NCBI GenBank assembly: GCA_029266425.1
Contig: JAQSWY010000017.1
Location: 48,655 to 112,654, forward strand
DNA: 64,000 nucleotides
Direction of reading: 5' to 3'
From: Xanthobacteraceae bacterium
Lineage (GTDB): Bacteria > Pseudomonadota > Alphaproteobacteria > Rhizobiales > Xanthobacteraceae
Each line of letters begins with the position of its first letter. Positions within the stretch are counted from its first letter, which is position 1. The notes below the pieces were generated by a model, which saw nothing but the letters and a program-made list of their open reading frames with translations, was not told where the DNA came from and made no database searches. Shown piece by piece: positions 1 through 9,760 of the stretch. The position numbers were made by a program, and so were the translations under genes.

Positions 1-75
1 CCCGCCCGCTCGATCCGCCGATCCGACATGCCGCATTTCCAGGTTTCGACCGACGACAGGCTAAGTCTGCTATCA

Positions 76-95
76 GTTAACAGTCAACAGTTAAC
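76..95. repeat. Short GTTAAC direct/inverted repeat downstream of the Ldh-family gene
   Basis: Two copies of the self-complementary hexamer GTTAAC lie 8 bases apart in a locally AT-rich stretch just after the stop codon of the minus-strand Ldh-family gene. The arrangement could be an operator for a gene beyond the left edge or part of a weak terminator. Nothing else is recognisable in the first 96 bases. Confidence 0.25.
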
Positions 96-96
96 T

Positions 97-1206
97 TCAA
101 GTAAGGCCGGAAATTGCCTCCGGCGCCGCATCCGACGACGCGACGTCCATGAACAGCCATTCGGCCCCGGTCTCCGCAGCGAGCGCGTGCAGGCGCCGCG
201 CAAGGCCCGGTCCGATCGGAATGCCGTCCCGCTCGCGCACCGCCCGCACTGCGCGTTCGGGGTCGCCGGCAACGAGCACAGGTCTTTCGGGATCGACCGG
301 CGGTGTCGCTCGCATGGCGTCGCACAGCCGCGTGACGTCGCTCTGGAACTCGTCCGGCATGCGGAACATGCCGGGGTCGAACGCCATCACGAAGTGTCCG
401 ACATCGAGCCCGTAGGGCTGGCGCGAATGCATCGGGTCGGTAATCAACGTCGAGCCCGACAGGCATGAGGCGAGGATGTTCACCATCACCGCGAGGCCAT
501 AGCCCTTGTAGCCCGCGCTCTCCGCAGCGCCGCCGAGCGGCGAGAGGAAGCCGCCGTCCATGACCTCGCGCGGATCAAGCGTCGGCCTACCCTGCCGGTC
601 GAACCCCCAGCCGGGCGGCATCTGCTGGCCCTCGACGATCTTGTTGCGCACCCGCCCGGAGGCCACCGTGGTGGTCGCCATGTCGAGCACGAAGTGCCGG
701 CCGTCGCTGCCGGGCGCGGCGAAGGACCAGGGATCGGTGCCGAAGCGCGCCTCACCGCCGCCGGTGGGCGGGACGCGGATGCCGAACACGCTGGTGGCGG
801 CGATGCCGATCAGCCCGGCATCTGCGGCCATGGTCGTGTAATAGCCCAGCGCACCGAAGTGGCCGGAATTGCGCACCGAGATCATGCCGACGCCGGCAGA
901 CCGCGCCTTGGCGATGGCCAACTGCATGGCCTCGCGTGCCGGGGCGTGGCCGAGACCGCCATCGGCATCCATGAGGGCCGCGACCGGGGTATCGCGAACC
1001 ACGCGCGGTGCCGGCCGAAGGTTGATCGGACGCGTCTTCCGCCGCGCGTCATACTCCACCAGCATCGCGATGCCGTGGCTCTCGATGCCATGGAGGTCGG
1101 CCCAGGCCAGCACATCTGCGGTGGTGGCGGCAGTTGCCGCGGCCATGCCCCAGGATTCCAGGATGGCGGCGGCTTGCGCGCGATGCGTCTCCAAAGGATG
1201 TTTCAT
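97..1206 (-). CDS. Ldh family (malate/L-lactate dehydrogenase type) oxidoreductase
   Basis: This 369-residue protein belongs to the Ldh_2 fold of NAD(P)-dependent 2-hydroxyacid or imino-acid reductases, which is unrelated to the classical Rossmann lactate dehydrogenases. Family marks visible are the N-terminal helical part with a HGIESHG segment (catalytic His region), the VRNSGHFGALGYY segment around residue 110, a GTDPWSFAAP stretch and GYKGYGLAVMVNIL near residue 230. Length is normal for the family. It is transcribed away from a sugar-type ABC transporter and ROK regulator, so it probably oxidises or reduces a 2-oxo/2-hydroxy acid derived from the imported compound. The substrate cannot be told from sequence; members act on malate, lactate, ureidoglycolate, sulfolactate or pyrroline-2-carboxylate. 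Confidence 0.88.
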   Translation of the reverse strand: MKHPLETHRAQAAAILESWGMAAATAATTADVLAWADLHGIESHGIAMLVEYDARRKTRPINLRPAPRVVRDTPVAALMDADGGLGHAPAREAMQLAIAKARSAGVGMISVRNSGHFGALGYYTTMAADAGLIGIAATSVFGIRVPPTGGGEARFGTDPWSFAAPGSDGRHFVLDMATTTVASGRVRNKIVEGQQMPPGWGFDRQGRPTLDPREVMDGGFLSPLGGAAESAGYKGYGLAVMVNILASCLSGSTLITDPMHSRQPYGLDVGHFVMAFDPGMFRMPDEFQSDVTRLCDAMRATPPVDPERPVLVAGDPERAVRAVRERDGIPIGPGLARRLHALAAETGAEWLFMDVASSDAAPEAISGLT

Positions 1207-1486
1207 GGTGTCAGTCCCAACCCTGTGTCCGGCCTCGGCGCGCCGGTTGGATCAAAAGCTAGGAGGTTCATGTCGGCATAACAGGTCTCTTTTCGTCCAT
1301 TCAGTCGAAAGCTTTTCTATCGACCCACGGTCGCTGGTGCCGTGGGTCTGTAGACTCGACATTGACTTCAATGGCGCTTTTGCCTGTTTTTGGCCGAAGT
1401 TCGGTCTTGAACCGTGAGGTCTGACTAACTTAGCCTCCCGGTAAGCGGCCGCCATAAGGCCGACGAGGAAACGACGGGAGGAGACT
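1207..1486. promoter_or_regulatory. Divergent control region with a 9-9-9 inverted repeat
   Basis: This stretch separates the divergent Ldh-family and ROK genes and holds no convincing gene. At 1322-1348 there is a perfect inverted repeat of two 9-base arms (GACCCACGG and CCGTGGGTC) with a 9-base spacer and no following T-run, so an operator fits better than a terminator. The region 1355-1400 is less GC-rich than its surroundings and may hold promoter elements. Binding by the adjacent ROK regulator is an inference from position. Confidence 0.45.
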
Positions 1487-1525
1487 ATCGCCCTGCCTTG
1501 GCACAGGCTGAGCCCGGACGAGCTC

Positions 1526-2689
1526 GTGCTGCTCGAGACCGCCTTCTGGACGGGTGGGGCGGCGCGACACACATTCGCCGAAGCGCTTCAGTTCTCCCGC
1601 AGCAAGACCAACGCGCTCGCCGCGGGCCTCATCGAGCAGGGGCTCCTCGACGAAGTCGGCGTCCAGCATTCCACCGGCGGCCGGCGGCCCGAGACGCTGC
1701 GCGTGCATGAGGACATCGGCGTGCTGATCGGGGTCGATATCGGCGCGACCAGCCTAGACATCGCATTGCTGAGGCCCGATCTATCAGTCATCGGCCGCCA
1801 CTCGCAGCCCGCCGATGTCCAGGCCGGGCCGGTTCCGATCATGGCGCGGCTGCGCACCCTCCTGCCGACCATGCTGGCGCAGCACGGCATTGCGCGCGAG
1901 GACGTGCTGGCGGTCGGCATCGGCGTTCCCGGCCCGGTGAATTTCGCGGTCGGCCAATTGGTCAACCCGCCGCTCATGCCCGGTTGGGACAGCTACGCCA
2001 TTCGCGACGATTTGCGCGAGATCACCGATGCGCCGGTGTTCGTCGACAACGACGTCAACCTGATGGCGCTCGGCGTGCTGTGGCGCCAGCGCCGCCAGAT
2101 CCAGAATTTCCTCGTCATCAAGGTCGGCACCGGCATCGGCTGCGGCATTGTCTGCCACGGCGCGCTCTATCGCGGCGCCACGGGTTCGGCAGGCGATGTC
2201 GGCCACATCTGCGTCGATCCGGAAGGCGCGCTCTGCAATTGCGGGAACCGCGGCTGCGTAGAGGCGATGGCGGCCGCGCCCGCCATTGTGGCCATGGGGT
2301 TGGAGGCGGCGAAGTCCGGACGCAGTCCCGCGCTCGCCGCCCGGCTTGCCGCCAAGGGCCGGCTCGATGCCAGCGATGTCGGCGCCGCCAGCCGCGACGG
2401 CGACGCCGAGGCGGACGCCATCATCCGTCGCTCCGGCCGGCTCATCGGCCAGGTGCTGGCGGCCCTCGTCAATTTCTACAACCCCTCGCACATCTTCATC
2501 GGCGGCGGCGTCTCCGCGATCGGCCCGATGTTCCTGGCGGCGATCCGGCAGAGCGTGCACCAGCGCTCGCTCGCGCTCTCGACGCGCCATCTCGAGATCA
2601 CCTCGGCCCCGCTCGGGCCCGATACCGGGCTGATCGGAGCCGGCGTACTGGCCATGCGCGAAGCGCTCAGCAGCGGGAACCCGGCATGA
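1526..2689 (+). CDS. ROK family transcriptional regulator
   Basis: The protein has an N-terminal winged-helix segment (about residues 1-60: helix, SRSKTNALAAGLIEQGLL, then a wing) followed by a sugar-kinase-like ROK domain. The ATP/phosphate motif GVDIGATSLDIAL lies near residue 70 and the ROK zinc motif is seen as GHICVDPEGALCNCGNRGC, with the His and three Cys present. Such NagC/XylR-type proteins usually repress sugar genes and respond to a sugar ligand. The frame is open upstream to a stop at 1442 but has no ATG or GTG before the GTG at 1526, while a strong Shine-Dalgarno (1476-1483) sits far upstream; the true start may be non-canonical. The stop overlaps the next ATG (ATGA), so it leads the transporter operon. 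Confidence 0.88.
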   Translation: MLLETAFWTGGAARHTFAEALQFSRSKTNALAAGLIEQGLLDEVGVQHSTGGRRPETLRVHEDIGVLIGVDIGATSLDIALLRPDLSVIGRHSQPADVQAGPVPIMARLRTLLPTMLAQHGIAREDVLAVGIGVPGPVNFAVGQLVNPPLMPGWDSYAIRDDLREITDAPVFVDNDVNLMALGVLWRQRRQIQNFLVIKVGTGIGCGIVCHGALYRGATGSAGDVGHICVDPEGALCNCGNRGCVEAMAAAPAIVAMGLEAAKSGRSPALAARLAAKGRLDASDVGAASRDGDAEADAIIRRSGRLIGQVLAALVNFYNPSHIFIGGGVSAIGPMFLAAIRQSVHQRSLALSTRHLEITSAPLGPDTGLIGAGVLAMREALSSGNPA

Positions 2690-4203
2690 GCCCCCTCCCG
2701 CAAAACGGCACCCCCACCGTTGCCTTCGAAGGCATCGTCAAGCGTTTCGGCCCGGTCGAGGTGCTGCACGGCGTCTCGTTCGAGCTGGAGCCCGGCCGCG
2801 TCTATGGCCTCCTCGGCGAGAACGGTGCCGGCAAATCGACGCTGATGAAGATCCTCGCCGGATACGAGGCGCCGAGCGAGGGCCGCGTCCTGATTGACGG
2901 TGAGCCGGTCGTCTTAGCCGGCTCGCGCGATGCCGAGGCCAAGGGCATCGTCCTCATCCACCAGGAATTCAACCTCGCCGAGGATCTGACCATCGCCGGC
3001 AACATCTTCCTCGGCCATGAGCGCCGCCGCGGCTGGCTGCTCGACGAGGGTACGATGCTGGAGGAGGCGCGCACCGCGCTGGCGCAAGTCGGCCTCGCGC
3101 GCTCTCCGGACACCCCGGTGCGCCGGCTGATCGTGGCGGAAAAGCAGCTCGTCGAGATCGCCAAGGCACTCGCGCGGCGCGCCCGCCTGCTCATCATGGA
3201 CGAGCCGACTGCGACCTTGACGCCGTCCGAAGTGGCGCGGCTGTTCGCCCTCATCGAGCGCATGCGCACGGAGGGCGTCACCGTCGTCTATATTTCGCAC
3301 AAGCTCGACGAGGTCGAGCGCATCACCGACGAGGTGATCGTGATGCGCGACGGGCGCTTCGTGGGACGCGCACCCACCGCCTCGCTTACCCGCCACGCCA
3401 TGGCGAACATGATGGTCGGGCGCGAGATCGCGGACCTCTTCCCCGAAAAGATCGTTGTCGACGCCTCGGTGCCGCCGGCGTTCGAGGTGGAGAACGTCAC
3501 GGTTCCGGGCTGGGCCGCTGATGTCTCCTTCGCGGTCAGGCCGGGGGAGATCCTCGGCTTCGCTGGCCTCGTCGGCGCCGGGCGGACCGAGCTCTTCGAG
3601 GGCATCCTCGGCCTGCGTCCCGCGAGCGGCACCGTCAGGCTTGGCGGCAGGCCCGTGACCCTGCGCTCCCTCGGCGAGGCGACCCGCCTCGGGATCACCT
3701 ATCTGAGCGAAGATCGCAAGGGCAAGGGCCTGCATCTCGACTTCCAGCTGCGCCCCAACCTGACCCTGATGGCGCTCGAGCGATACGCGCGTCCCTTCCT
3801 CGACCCCGGCGCCGAGCAGAGCGCGCTCGCCAAGGCGGTCGCCGAATTCGGCATCCGCGCCGGTTCGCTCAATGCCAGGGTCGGTTCGCTCTCCGGCGGC
3901 AACCAGCAGAAGCTCGCGCTCGCCAAGGTACTGCACCCGCATCCCCGCGTGCTCGTGCTCGACGAGCCGACCCGCGGGGTCGATATCGGCGCCAAGCGCG
4001 AAATCTATTTCCTGATCGAACGGCTGGCCCGGCAGGGCCTCGCCATCATCGTGATCTCCTCGGAATTGATCGAGTTGATCGGATTGGCGCACCGGGTCGC
4101 GGTGATGCGCGCTGGCCGCCTGGTCGCCACCGTGTCGGGCGAGGAGATGACGGAGGAAACGATGATCTCATACGCCACGGGAGCGCGCCATGTCGCCGCG
4201 TGA
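2686..4203 (+). CDS. Sugar ABC transporter ATP-binding protein (RbsA/MglA type)
   Basis: The 505-residue protein is a tandem ATPase of the ribose/galactose type. The first half carries Walker [10 protein letters not shown] (about residue 42), [15 protein letters not shown] in place of the usual signature, and Walker [13 protein letters not shown]. The second half has a degenerate P-loop GLVGAGRTE, which is normal for this family, then [15 protein letters not shown] and [11 protein letters not shown]. It would power import of a monosaccharide or polyol at the inner membrane. The start overlaps the ROK stop by 4 bases and the end overlaps the permease start by 14 bases, so the genes are translationally coupled. 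Confidence 0.95.
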   Translation: MSPLPQNGTPTVAFEGIVKRFGPVEVLHGVSFELEPGRVYGLLGENGAGKSTLMKILAGYEAPSEGRVLIDGEPVVLAGSRDAEAKGIVLIHQEFNLAEDLTIAGNIFLGHERRRGWLLDEGTMLEEARTALAQVGLARSPDTPVRRLIVAEKQLVEIAKALARRARLLIMDEPTATLTPSEVARLFALIERMRTEGVTVVYISHKLDEVERITDEVIVMRDGRFVGRAPTASLTRHAMANMMVGREIADLFPEKIVVDASVPPAFEVENVTVPGWAADVSFAVRPGEILGFAGLVGAGRTELFEGILGLRPASGTVRLGGRPVTLRSLGEATRLGITYLSEDRKGKGLHLDFQLRPNLTLMALERYARPFLDPGAEQSALAKAVAEFGIRAGSLNARVGSLSGGNQQKLALAKVLHPHPRVLVLDEPTRGVDIGAKREIYFLIERLARQGLAIIVISSELIELIGLAHRVAVMRAGRLVATVSGEEMTEETMISYATGARHVAA

Positions 4204-5209
4204 TACGGCCGAAGGCACCGCCCGCGATCCGCGCCTGGAGGCCGGCAGGGAACCGCTGTCCGAGCGCCTCGCGAGCTTCGGGCCGATCATCGGCCTCGTC
4301 CTGCTCTGCCTTGCCGGGGCGGCGCTCAACAGTGATTTCGCCACCCTCGACAATGCGCTCAACGTGCTCACGCGCACCGCCTTCATCGGCATCATCGCTG
4401 TCGGCATGTGCTTCGTGATCATCCTCGGCGGCATCGACCTCTCGGTCGGCTCGATGGCGGCGCTGATCGCCGGCTGCGTGATCATGTTCATCAACTGGTC
4501 GGCGGGAGCGCTCGGCTCCCCGCTCGCCGCAGTGGTCTGCGGGGCCGCGCTCGCGGTGCTGCTCGGCGCTGTCTTCGGGCTGTTCCACGGCGTGCTCATC
4601 GCCAAGGGGCGGATCGAACCCTTCATTGTCACCCTGGGCACGCTCGGCATCTTCCGTGCCTATCTCACCTACTTCGCCGATGGCGGCGCGCTCACGCTGC
4701 AGAACGAACTCGCCGACCTCTATGCCCCGGTCTATTACGGCAGCATCGCCGGCGTGCCGTTCCCGGTCATCGTCTTCCTTCTGGTCGCCATCGTCGGTGC
4801 GGTCATCCTGAACCGCACCGTCTTCGGCCGGCATGTCCAGGCGATCGGCTCGAACGAGGCCGTCGCGCGCTATGCGGCGGTCGATGTCGATCGGGTGAAG
4901 ATTCTCAGCTACGTGCTGCTCGGCGTCTGCGTCGGCATCGCGACGCTGCTCTACGTGCCGCGTCTGGGTTCGGCATCGCCGACCACCGGCCTCCTATGGG
5001 AGCTCGAGGCGATCGCCTCGGTCATCGTCGGGGGCGCGGCACTCAAGGGCGGCCATGGCAGCATCACCGGGACGGTGGTCGGCGCCATCCTGCTCTCGGT
5101 GATCAGCAACATCCTCAATTTGACGAGCCTGATCAGCATCTATCTGAACGCCGCCGTGCAGGGCTTCGTCATCATCATCGTCGCATTCATGCAAAAGGGC
5201 CGCCGCTAG
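4190..5209 (+). CDS. Sugar ABC transporter permease (RbsC type)
   Basis: A 339-residue, strongly hydrophobic protein with about eight to ten membrane spans and the family segment [22 protein letters not shown] near residue 75. The late [26 protein letters not shown] segment is the cytoplasmic loop that contacts the ATPase, and [20 protein letters not shown] follows. It forms the membrane channel of the importer encoded by the flanking genes. It starts inside the ATPase gene and ends 26 bases before the binding-protein gene. Confidence 0.95.
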   Translation: MSPRDTAEGTARDPRLEAGREPLSERLASFGPIIGLVLLCLAGAALNSDFATLDNALNVLTRTAFIGIIAVGMCFVIILGGIDLSVGSMAALIAGCVIMFINWSAGALGSPLAAVVCGAALAVLLGAVFGLFHGVLIAKGRIEPFIVTLGTLGIFRAYLTYFADGGALTLQNELADLYAPVYYGSIAGVPFPVIVFLLVAIVGAVILNRTVFGRHVQAIGSNEAVARYAAVDVDRVKILSYVLLGVCVGIATLLYVPRLGSASPTTGLLWELEAIASVIVGGAALKGGHGSITGTVVGAILLSVISNILNLTSLISIYLNAAVQGFVIIIVAFMQKGRR

Positions 5210-5235
5210 GGCGCGTCCGCACTGGGAGAGAAACG

Positions 5236-6204
5236 ATGTCCACTACCAGACGATCCGTACTGTTCGCCGCCGCCGCGACCGCGGCCGGCCTCGGCCTGAT
5301 CACCGCGGCGGCGGCCGACGAGCCCGTCCGGCTCGGCGTGTCGATCCCGGCGGCGACGCACAGCTTCATGGGCGGCATCAATTACTGGGCGAACCAGGCC
5401 AAGAAGGATCTGGAGGCCAAGCACAAGGACCTGAAGATCACCATCCGCACCGCGGCCAACGCCACCGAGCAGGCGAACCAGCTGCAGGATCTGGTCACCG
5501 TCAACCGCATCAATGCGCTCGTGGTGTTCCCCTTCGAGTCCGCGGCGCTGACCCGCCCGGTCGCGAACGTGAAGGCCAAGGGTGCCTATGTGACGGTCGT
5601 CGACCGCGGGCTCACCGACACTTCGGCGCAGGATGCCTATGTCGCCGGCGACAACACCGCCTTCGGCAAGGTGCCGGCCGAGTACATCGCCAAGGCGCTG
5701 GGCGGCAAGGGCGACGTCGTCGCGCTACGCGGCATTCCGACCACGCTCGACAATGAGCGCATGGATGCCTTCACCGCCGTGCTCAAGAACTATCCCGACA
5801 TCAAGCTGCTCGACGCCAAGTACGCCAACTGGAACCGCGACGACGCCTACAAGGTCACCCAGGATTACCTGACCCGCTTCAAGCACATCGACGCCTTCTG
5901 GGCGGCGGATGACGACATGGCCTTCGGCGCGATCCGCGCCATCGACCAGGCCAATCGCAAGGACATCAGGATCATCGTCGGCGGCGCTGGCGCCAAGGAC
6001 ATGGTCAAGATCATACGGGACGGCTCGGACGAACGTATCCAGGCGAATGTCAGCTACTCCCCGAAATTCATCTATGACGCGATCAAGCTGACGGCCGAGG
6101 CGCGGCTCAAGGGCGAGAAGCTCCCGGCGACGACGATCATTCCCTCGGTGCTGATCGACAAGAGCAATGCCAAGGACTTCTACCATCCCGATTCGCCGTT
6201 CTGA
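5236..6204 (+). CDS. Sugar ABC transporter substrate-binding protein (RbsB type)
   Basis: A 322-residue periplasmic binding protein. It begins with a Tat-like or Sec signal ([20 protein letters not shown], cleavage likely near AAAADE at about 28). The mature part has the type I binding fold: [22 protein letters not shown], an [16 protein letters not shown] hinge segment and [17 protein letters not shown]. The ATG at 5236 is preceded by GGGAGAG at a good distance. The ligand is not predictable; ribose, inositol, rhizopine-like compounds or other polyols are possible given the ROK and Gfo/Idh/MocA neighbours. Confidence 0.93.
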   Translation: MSTTRRSVLFAAAATAAGLGLITAAAADEPVRLGVSIPAATHSFMGGINYWANQAKKDLEAKHKDLKITIRTAANATEQANQLQDLVTVNRINALVVFPFESAALTRPVANVKAKGAYVTVVDRGLTDTSAQDAYVAGDNTAFGKVPAEYIAKALGGKGDVVALRGIPTTLDNERMDAFTAVLKNYPDIKLLDAKYANWNRDDAYKVTQDYLTRFKHIDAFWAADDDMAFGAIRAIDQANRKDIRIIVGGAGAKDMVKIIRDGSDERIQANVSYSPKFIYDAIKLTAEARLKGEKLPATTIIPSVLIDKSNAKDFYHPDSPF

Positions 6205-6267
6205 GCTCTCCCGATCTCTTGCGGCCGCGTTCAGGACGCGGCCGCCATCACCCGAAGGATGACCTCC

Positions 6268-7437
6268 ATGACTTACGCGCCCCGTCACCGACTGAGTTAC
6301 GCGATGGTCGGCGGCGGGCGCGACGCCTTCATCGGCGCCGTGCACCGCCGCGCCATCGCGCTGGACGGGCTCGCCGACCTTGCCGCCGGGGCGCTCTCCT
6401 CGACGCCTGAACGCGCGCTCGAATCCGGGCGCGCCCTCGGCCTCACGAACGCCCGCAACCATCCGAGCTGGCAGGCGCTGCTTGAGGCCGAACTTCGCCG
6501 GCCGGTCGGCGAGCGGGTCGATGCGGTGGTGGTCGTCACGCCCACCGACACCCATTTCCCGATCGCCCACGCCTTCGCCGAGGCCGGCTTCAACGTCGTC
6601 TGCGACAAGCCGCTGGTTCACACCGGCGAGCAGGCCGATGCGCTTGTCGCGACGGTCCTGGGCGGCGGCACGGTGTTCGGCGTCACCTATAATTACACCG
6701 GCTATCCCATGGTGCGGCAGGCCCGCGACATCGTGCGCACCGGCGTGCTCGGGGAATTGCGAAAGATCGTCGTCGAGTACAATCAGGGCTGGCTTGCGAC
6801 CGCGCTGGAGCGGACCGGCGACAAGCAGGCGAGCTGGCGCACCGATCCCGCCCGCAGCGGCATCGCCGGTGCGCTCGGCGACATCGGCTCGCATGCCGAG
6901 AACCTGATCTCGACCGTCACCGGGCTCGCCATCGAATCCCTCGTCGCCGATCTCGGCGCCCTGGTGCCCGGCCGCGCGCTCGATGATGATGCGAGCATGC
7001 TGCTGCGCTTTGCCGGCGGTGCCCGTGGCGTCCTCGTCGCCTCGCAGATCAATGCCGGGCTGGAGAACGATCTGCGCCTGCGGGTCTCGGGGACGCTCGG
7101 TACGCTGGAATGGCGCCAGGAAGATCCCAACAGGCTGGTCCATTATCGGCTGGATGGCCCGGCCCAGATCCTGACCCGCGGGACCCCTTGGCTGAGCGTT
7201 GCCGCCCGGCGCGCCTGCCGCATCCCGCCTGGACACCCGGAGGGCTTCATCGAGGCCTTCGCCAACATCTATCGCGGTGTGTTCGAAGACATCCGCGCGC
7301 GGCGCGAGGGACGGCCGGCCGATCCGGTGGACACGGACTACCCGACGGTCCTGGATGGTGCCCGCGGCGTGAAGTTCATCGAACGCGCCGTCGCCTCGTC
7401 CCGCCAGCGACGTTGGCTGGACATGGACGGCACGTGA
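6268..7437 (+). CDS. Gfo/Idh/MocA family oxidoreductase
   Basis: A 389-residue NAD(P)-dependent dehydrogenase. The N-terminal Rossmann fold opens with [13 protein letters not shown], and the strand leading to the catalytic Lys reads VVCDKPL (the usual EKP motif with D for E). The C-terminal alpha/beta domain contains [18 protein letters not shown]. The family oxidises or epimerises sugars and inositols. I chose the ATG at 6268 because GAAGGA ends 8 bases before it; the in-frame ATG at 6259 lies directly on that ribosome site. It ends the transporter operon and is probably the first catabolic step for the imported compound. Confidence 0.92.
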   Translation: MTYAPRHRLSYAMVGGGRDAFIGAVHRRAIALDGLADLAAGALSSTPERALESGRALGLTNARNHPSWQALLEAELRRPVGERVDAVVVVTPTDTHFPIAHAFAEAGFNVVCDKPLVHTGEQADALVATVLGGGTVFGVTYNYTGYPMVRQARDIVRTGVLGELRKIVVEYNQGWLATALERTGDKQASWRTDPARSGIAGALGDIGSHAENLISTVTGLAIESLVADLGALVPGRALDDDASMLLRFAGGARGVLVASQINAGLENDLRLRVSGTLGTLEWRQEDPNRLVHYRLDGPAQILTRGTPWLSVAARRACRIPPGHPEGFIEAFANIYRGVFEDIRARREGRPADPVDTDYPTVLDGARGVKFIERAVASSRQRRWLDMDGT

Positions 7438-7495
7438 AAGAGGCCTTGAAAGGCGGCGGCATCGCGACCATGCGCCTTCGTCGGCGAGGTGGCAT

Positions 7496-9295
7496 TCATT
7501 TCGAAGCGTTCGACTTGGCCGGCGCCGCGCGCTGCGGCGCGTTGCCATGGAGCAGGTCGCGGCCGGCATAGAGGCCGTCGGTCAATTCGATGGCGAGGCG
7601 TTCCGCATCGCGCCGGCGGATGTCTTCCATCACGCGCGTGCGTTCCTCCTCCTCGACCTCCATGAAGTCGAGCGCCTTCTCGCCGAGGGCGAGCGCGGAC
7701 TCGAAGGTCTCGCGGATATGCCAGTCCGCGCCGGCATGAATGAGCGCGATCGCATGGTCCCGATCGAAGGCGCGCGCGAGAACCGGAACAAGCGGGAACT
7801 CGGCCTTCGCCAGCTCCACGATCTTCAGGCTCGCCTCGCGATCATTGACGGCGACGACGATGACGCGGGCATCGTGGGCACCGGCGGCGTGCAATATGTC
7901 GAGGCGCGTGCCATCGCCGAAATAGATCTTGAAGCCGAAGTCCCGTGCATTGCGGATCGCGTCGGTGTCGGTCTCGATGATCGAGACTGAGCAGCTATGG
8001 CCGAGTAGCGGCTGGCTGACGATCTGACCGAAGCGGCCGAAGCCGATCAGCAGCACGCTGGCCGAAAGGTCCTCGGCGGTCTCGACCCCTTCCATCGATG
8101 GCGCGGGCTTCGGCAGCAGGCGGTCATGCAGGATGATGAGGATCGGGGTCAGCGCCATGGAGACGATGATGGTTGCGGTGAGGATCGCATTCACCTGCGC
8201 ATCGATGATGCCGGCCGAAGCTGCGGCCGCATACAGCACGAACGCGAACTCGCCACCTTGCGCCATCAGCACCGCCCGCTCCAACGCCTCGCGGTTGCTC
8301 GCGCGGAACAGGCGCGCGACCGCATAGATGCCGAGCATCTTCAGGATCATGTAAGCCGCGACGGCGGAGGCGATGAGCGGCCAGTTGGCGGCGACGACCG
8401 AAAGGTCGAGCGCCATGCCGACGCCGAGAAAGAACAGGCCTAGCAGGATGCCGCGGAACGGCTCGATGTCCACTTCCAGCTGATGCCGGAAGGTGGATTC
8501 CGAAAGCAGGACGCCGGCGAGGAAGGCGCCCATGGCCATGGAGAGTCCGCCATATTGCATGGCGAGCGCCGCACCGAGCACGACGAACAGCGCCGCCGCG
8601 GTCATCACCTCGCGCGCCTTGGCCTTGCCGAGAAGGCGGAAGAGCGGATCGAGCAGATAGAGGCCGGCAAGGATCAGCGCTATGAGCGAGCCGGCGCCGA
8701 TCGCCATGCCGACGAGGCGCTGGGTGAGGGGCACACTCTCGCCGCCCGGCGCGAGGAAGGTGACCAGCGCGAGCAGCGGCACGATGGCAAGGTCTTCGAG
8801 CAGCAGGATAGCGACGATACGCCGGCCCTTGGGCGCGCCGAGCGAGCGCCGCTCCTCCAGCATCTGCATGACGATGGCAGTGGAGGTCAGCACGAACCCG
8901 GTACCGGCCACGAAGCTCGGTGCCGCCGGATAGCCGAAGGCAAGACCGACGCAGGTGAGCAGGCCGATGCATAGCCCGACCTGAACCAGCCCGAGGCCGA
9001 AAATCTCGCCGCGCATCGACCACAGGCGCGAGGGCTGCATTTCCAGCCCGATGATGAACAGGAACATGACGACGCCGAGCTCGGCGACATGCAGGATCGT
9101 CTGCGGGTCGGTGAACAGGCGCAGGCCGAAGGGGCCGATGACCAGCCCGGCGGCGAGATAGCCCAACACCGAGCCGAGGCCGAGTCGCTTGAACAGCGGT
9201 ACGGCGACAACTGCCGCGCCAAGGAGGATCACGACGGGCAGGAGATCCACCCCATGGGCGGCGTGCGCAACGGAGTCCGCGGTTTCGGCAGCCAT
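7496..9295 (-). CDS. Monovalent cation:proton antiporter-2 family protein (KefB/KefC-like)
   Basis: A 599-residue CPA2 antiporter. Residues 20-390 form about a dozen membrane spans with GLEMQPSRLW, GFVLTSTAIVMQML and GAFLAGVLLSES segments typical of Kef/RosB exchangers. Residues 415-530 form a TrkA-N (RCK) nucleotide-binding domain opening with LLIGFGRFGQIVSQPLL and a ribose-binding acidic residue in SIIETD. The short charged tail after residue 540 may be regulatory. The protein likely exchanges K+ or Na+ for protons, gated by nucleotide or glutathione adducts. No ancillary KefF/KefG gene is adjacent. It is convergent with the oxidoreductase gene. Confidence 0.92.
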   Translation of the reverse strand: MAAETADSVAHAAHGVDLLPVVILLGAAVVAVPLFKRLGLGSVLGYLAAGLVIGPFGLRLFTDPQTILHVAELGVVMFLFIIGLEMQPSRLWSMRGEIFGLGLVQVGLCIGLLTCVGLAFGYPAAPSFVAGTGFVLTSTAIVMQMLEERRSLGAPKGRRIVAILLLEDLAIVPLLALVTFLAPGGESVPLTQRLVGMAIGAGSLIALILAGLYLLDPLFRLLGKAKAREVMTAAALFVVLGAALAMQYGGLSMAMGAFLAGVLLSESTFRHQLEVDIEPFRGILLGLFFLGVGMALDLSVVAANWPLIASAVAAYMILKMLGIYAVARLFRASNREALERAVLMAQGGEFAFVLYAAAASAGIIDAQVNAILTATIIVSMALTPILIILHDRLLPKPAPSMEGVETAEDLSASVLLIGFGRFGQIVSQPLLGHSCSVSIIETDTDAIRNARDFGFKIYFGDGTRLDILHAAGAHDARVIVVAVNDREASLKIVELAKAEFPLVPVLARAFDRDHAIALIHAGADWHIRETFESALALGEKALDFMEVEEEERTRVMEDIRRRDAERLAIELTDGLYAGRDLLHGNAPQRAAPAKSNASK

Positions 9296-9760
9296 GTCTC
9301 AACCCGCTCTTGTCAACCAGCTCTCGGTATGGGGGCCCATCTCTTGCCAGCACAAGGGCAATTGCCGCAAGGGAGCCCGCCCGGGAAGTTCGAAGACAAT
9401 GGTCGGGCTTGCCAAGGTTGCCTTGGCAGGGTTGCCGAGTGATCCGAGGTGCGCCAAAACCACCGGCTCCGTAGCCGCGCACGTCGGTTCGATATCAAAG
9501 CCCCTCCAGACTCCTCCTACATCGCAATGTCTTGCCTGCGGGCTAAGCATCGCCGTCGGTAGAGGACTGCCCGAATGTTTGGTGCCGTTGGGGCAGTGGG
9601 AGAGCAGGCCAGTTGTCCGACCGGTCGGGGTGTGCCCCAGGCTTGCGCGCCCGCCGCCGGATCGCCATCTGAGCCGCCACAGCATGATGCCGGCGCCCGA
9701 TTTCCCAAGTCGGCGCGCTGGCGGCAGCGGCGTTCCCCGCCGTTGCTTGAGGACCAGACC
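9296..9760. other. 465-bp gap with no recognised gene
   Basis: The gap separates divergent antiporter and protease genes. A perfect 8-bp stem with a TTG loop (TGCCAAGG/CCTTGGCA) lies at 9410-9428. Open frames here lack ribosome sites and look like GC-rich noise. Promoters for both genes presumably lie here, but I cannot point to clear -35/-10 pairs. Confidence 0.4.

Noticed and set aside
9480..9540. GGTTCGATATC considered as a tRNA T-arm
   Set aside because: No acceptor, D or anticodon stem could be paired around it.
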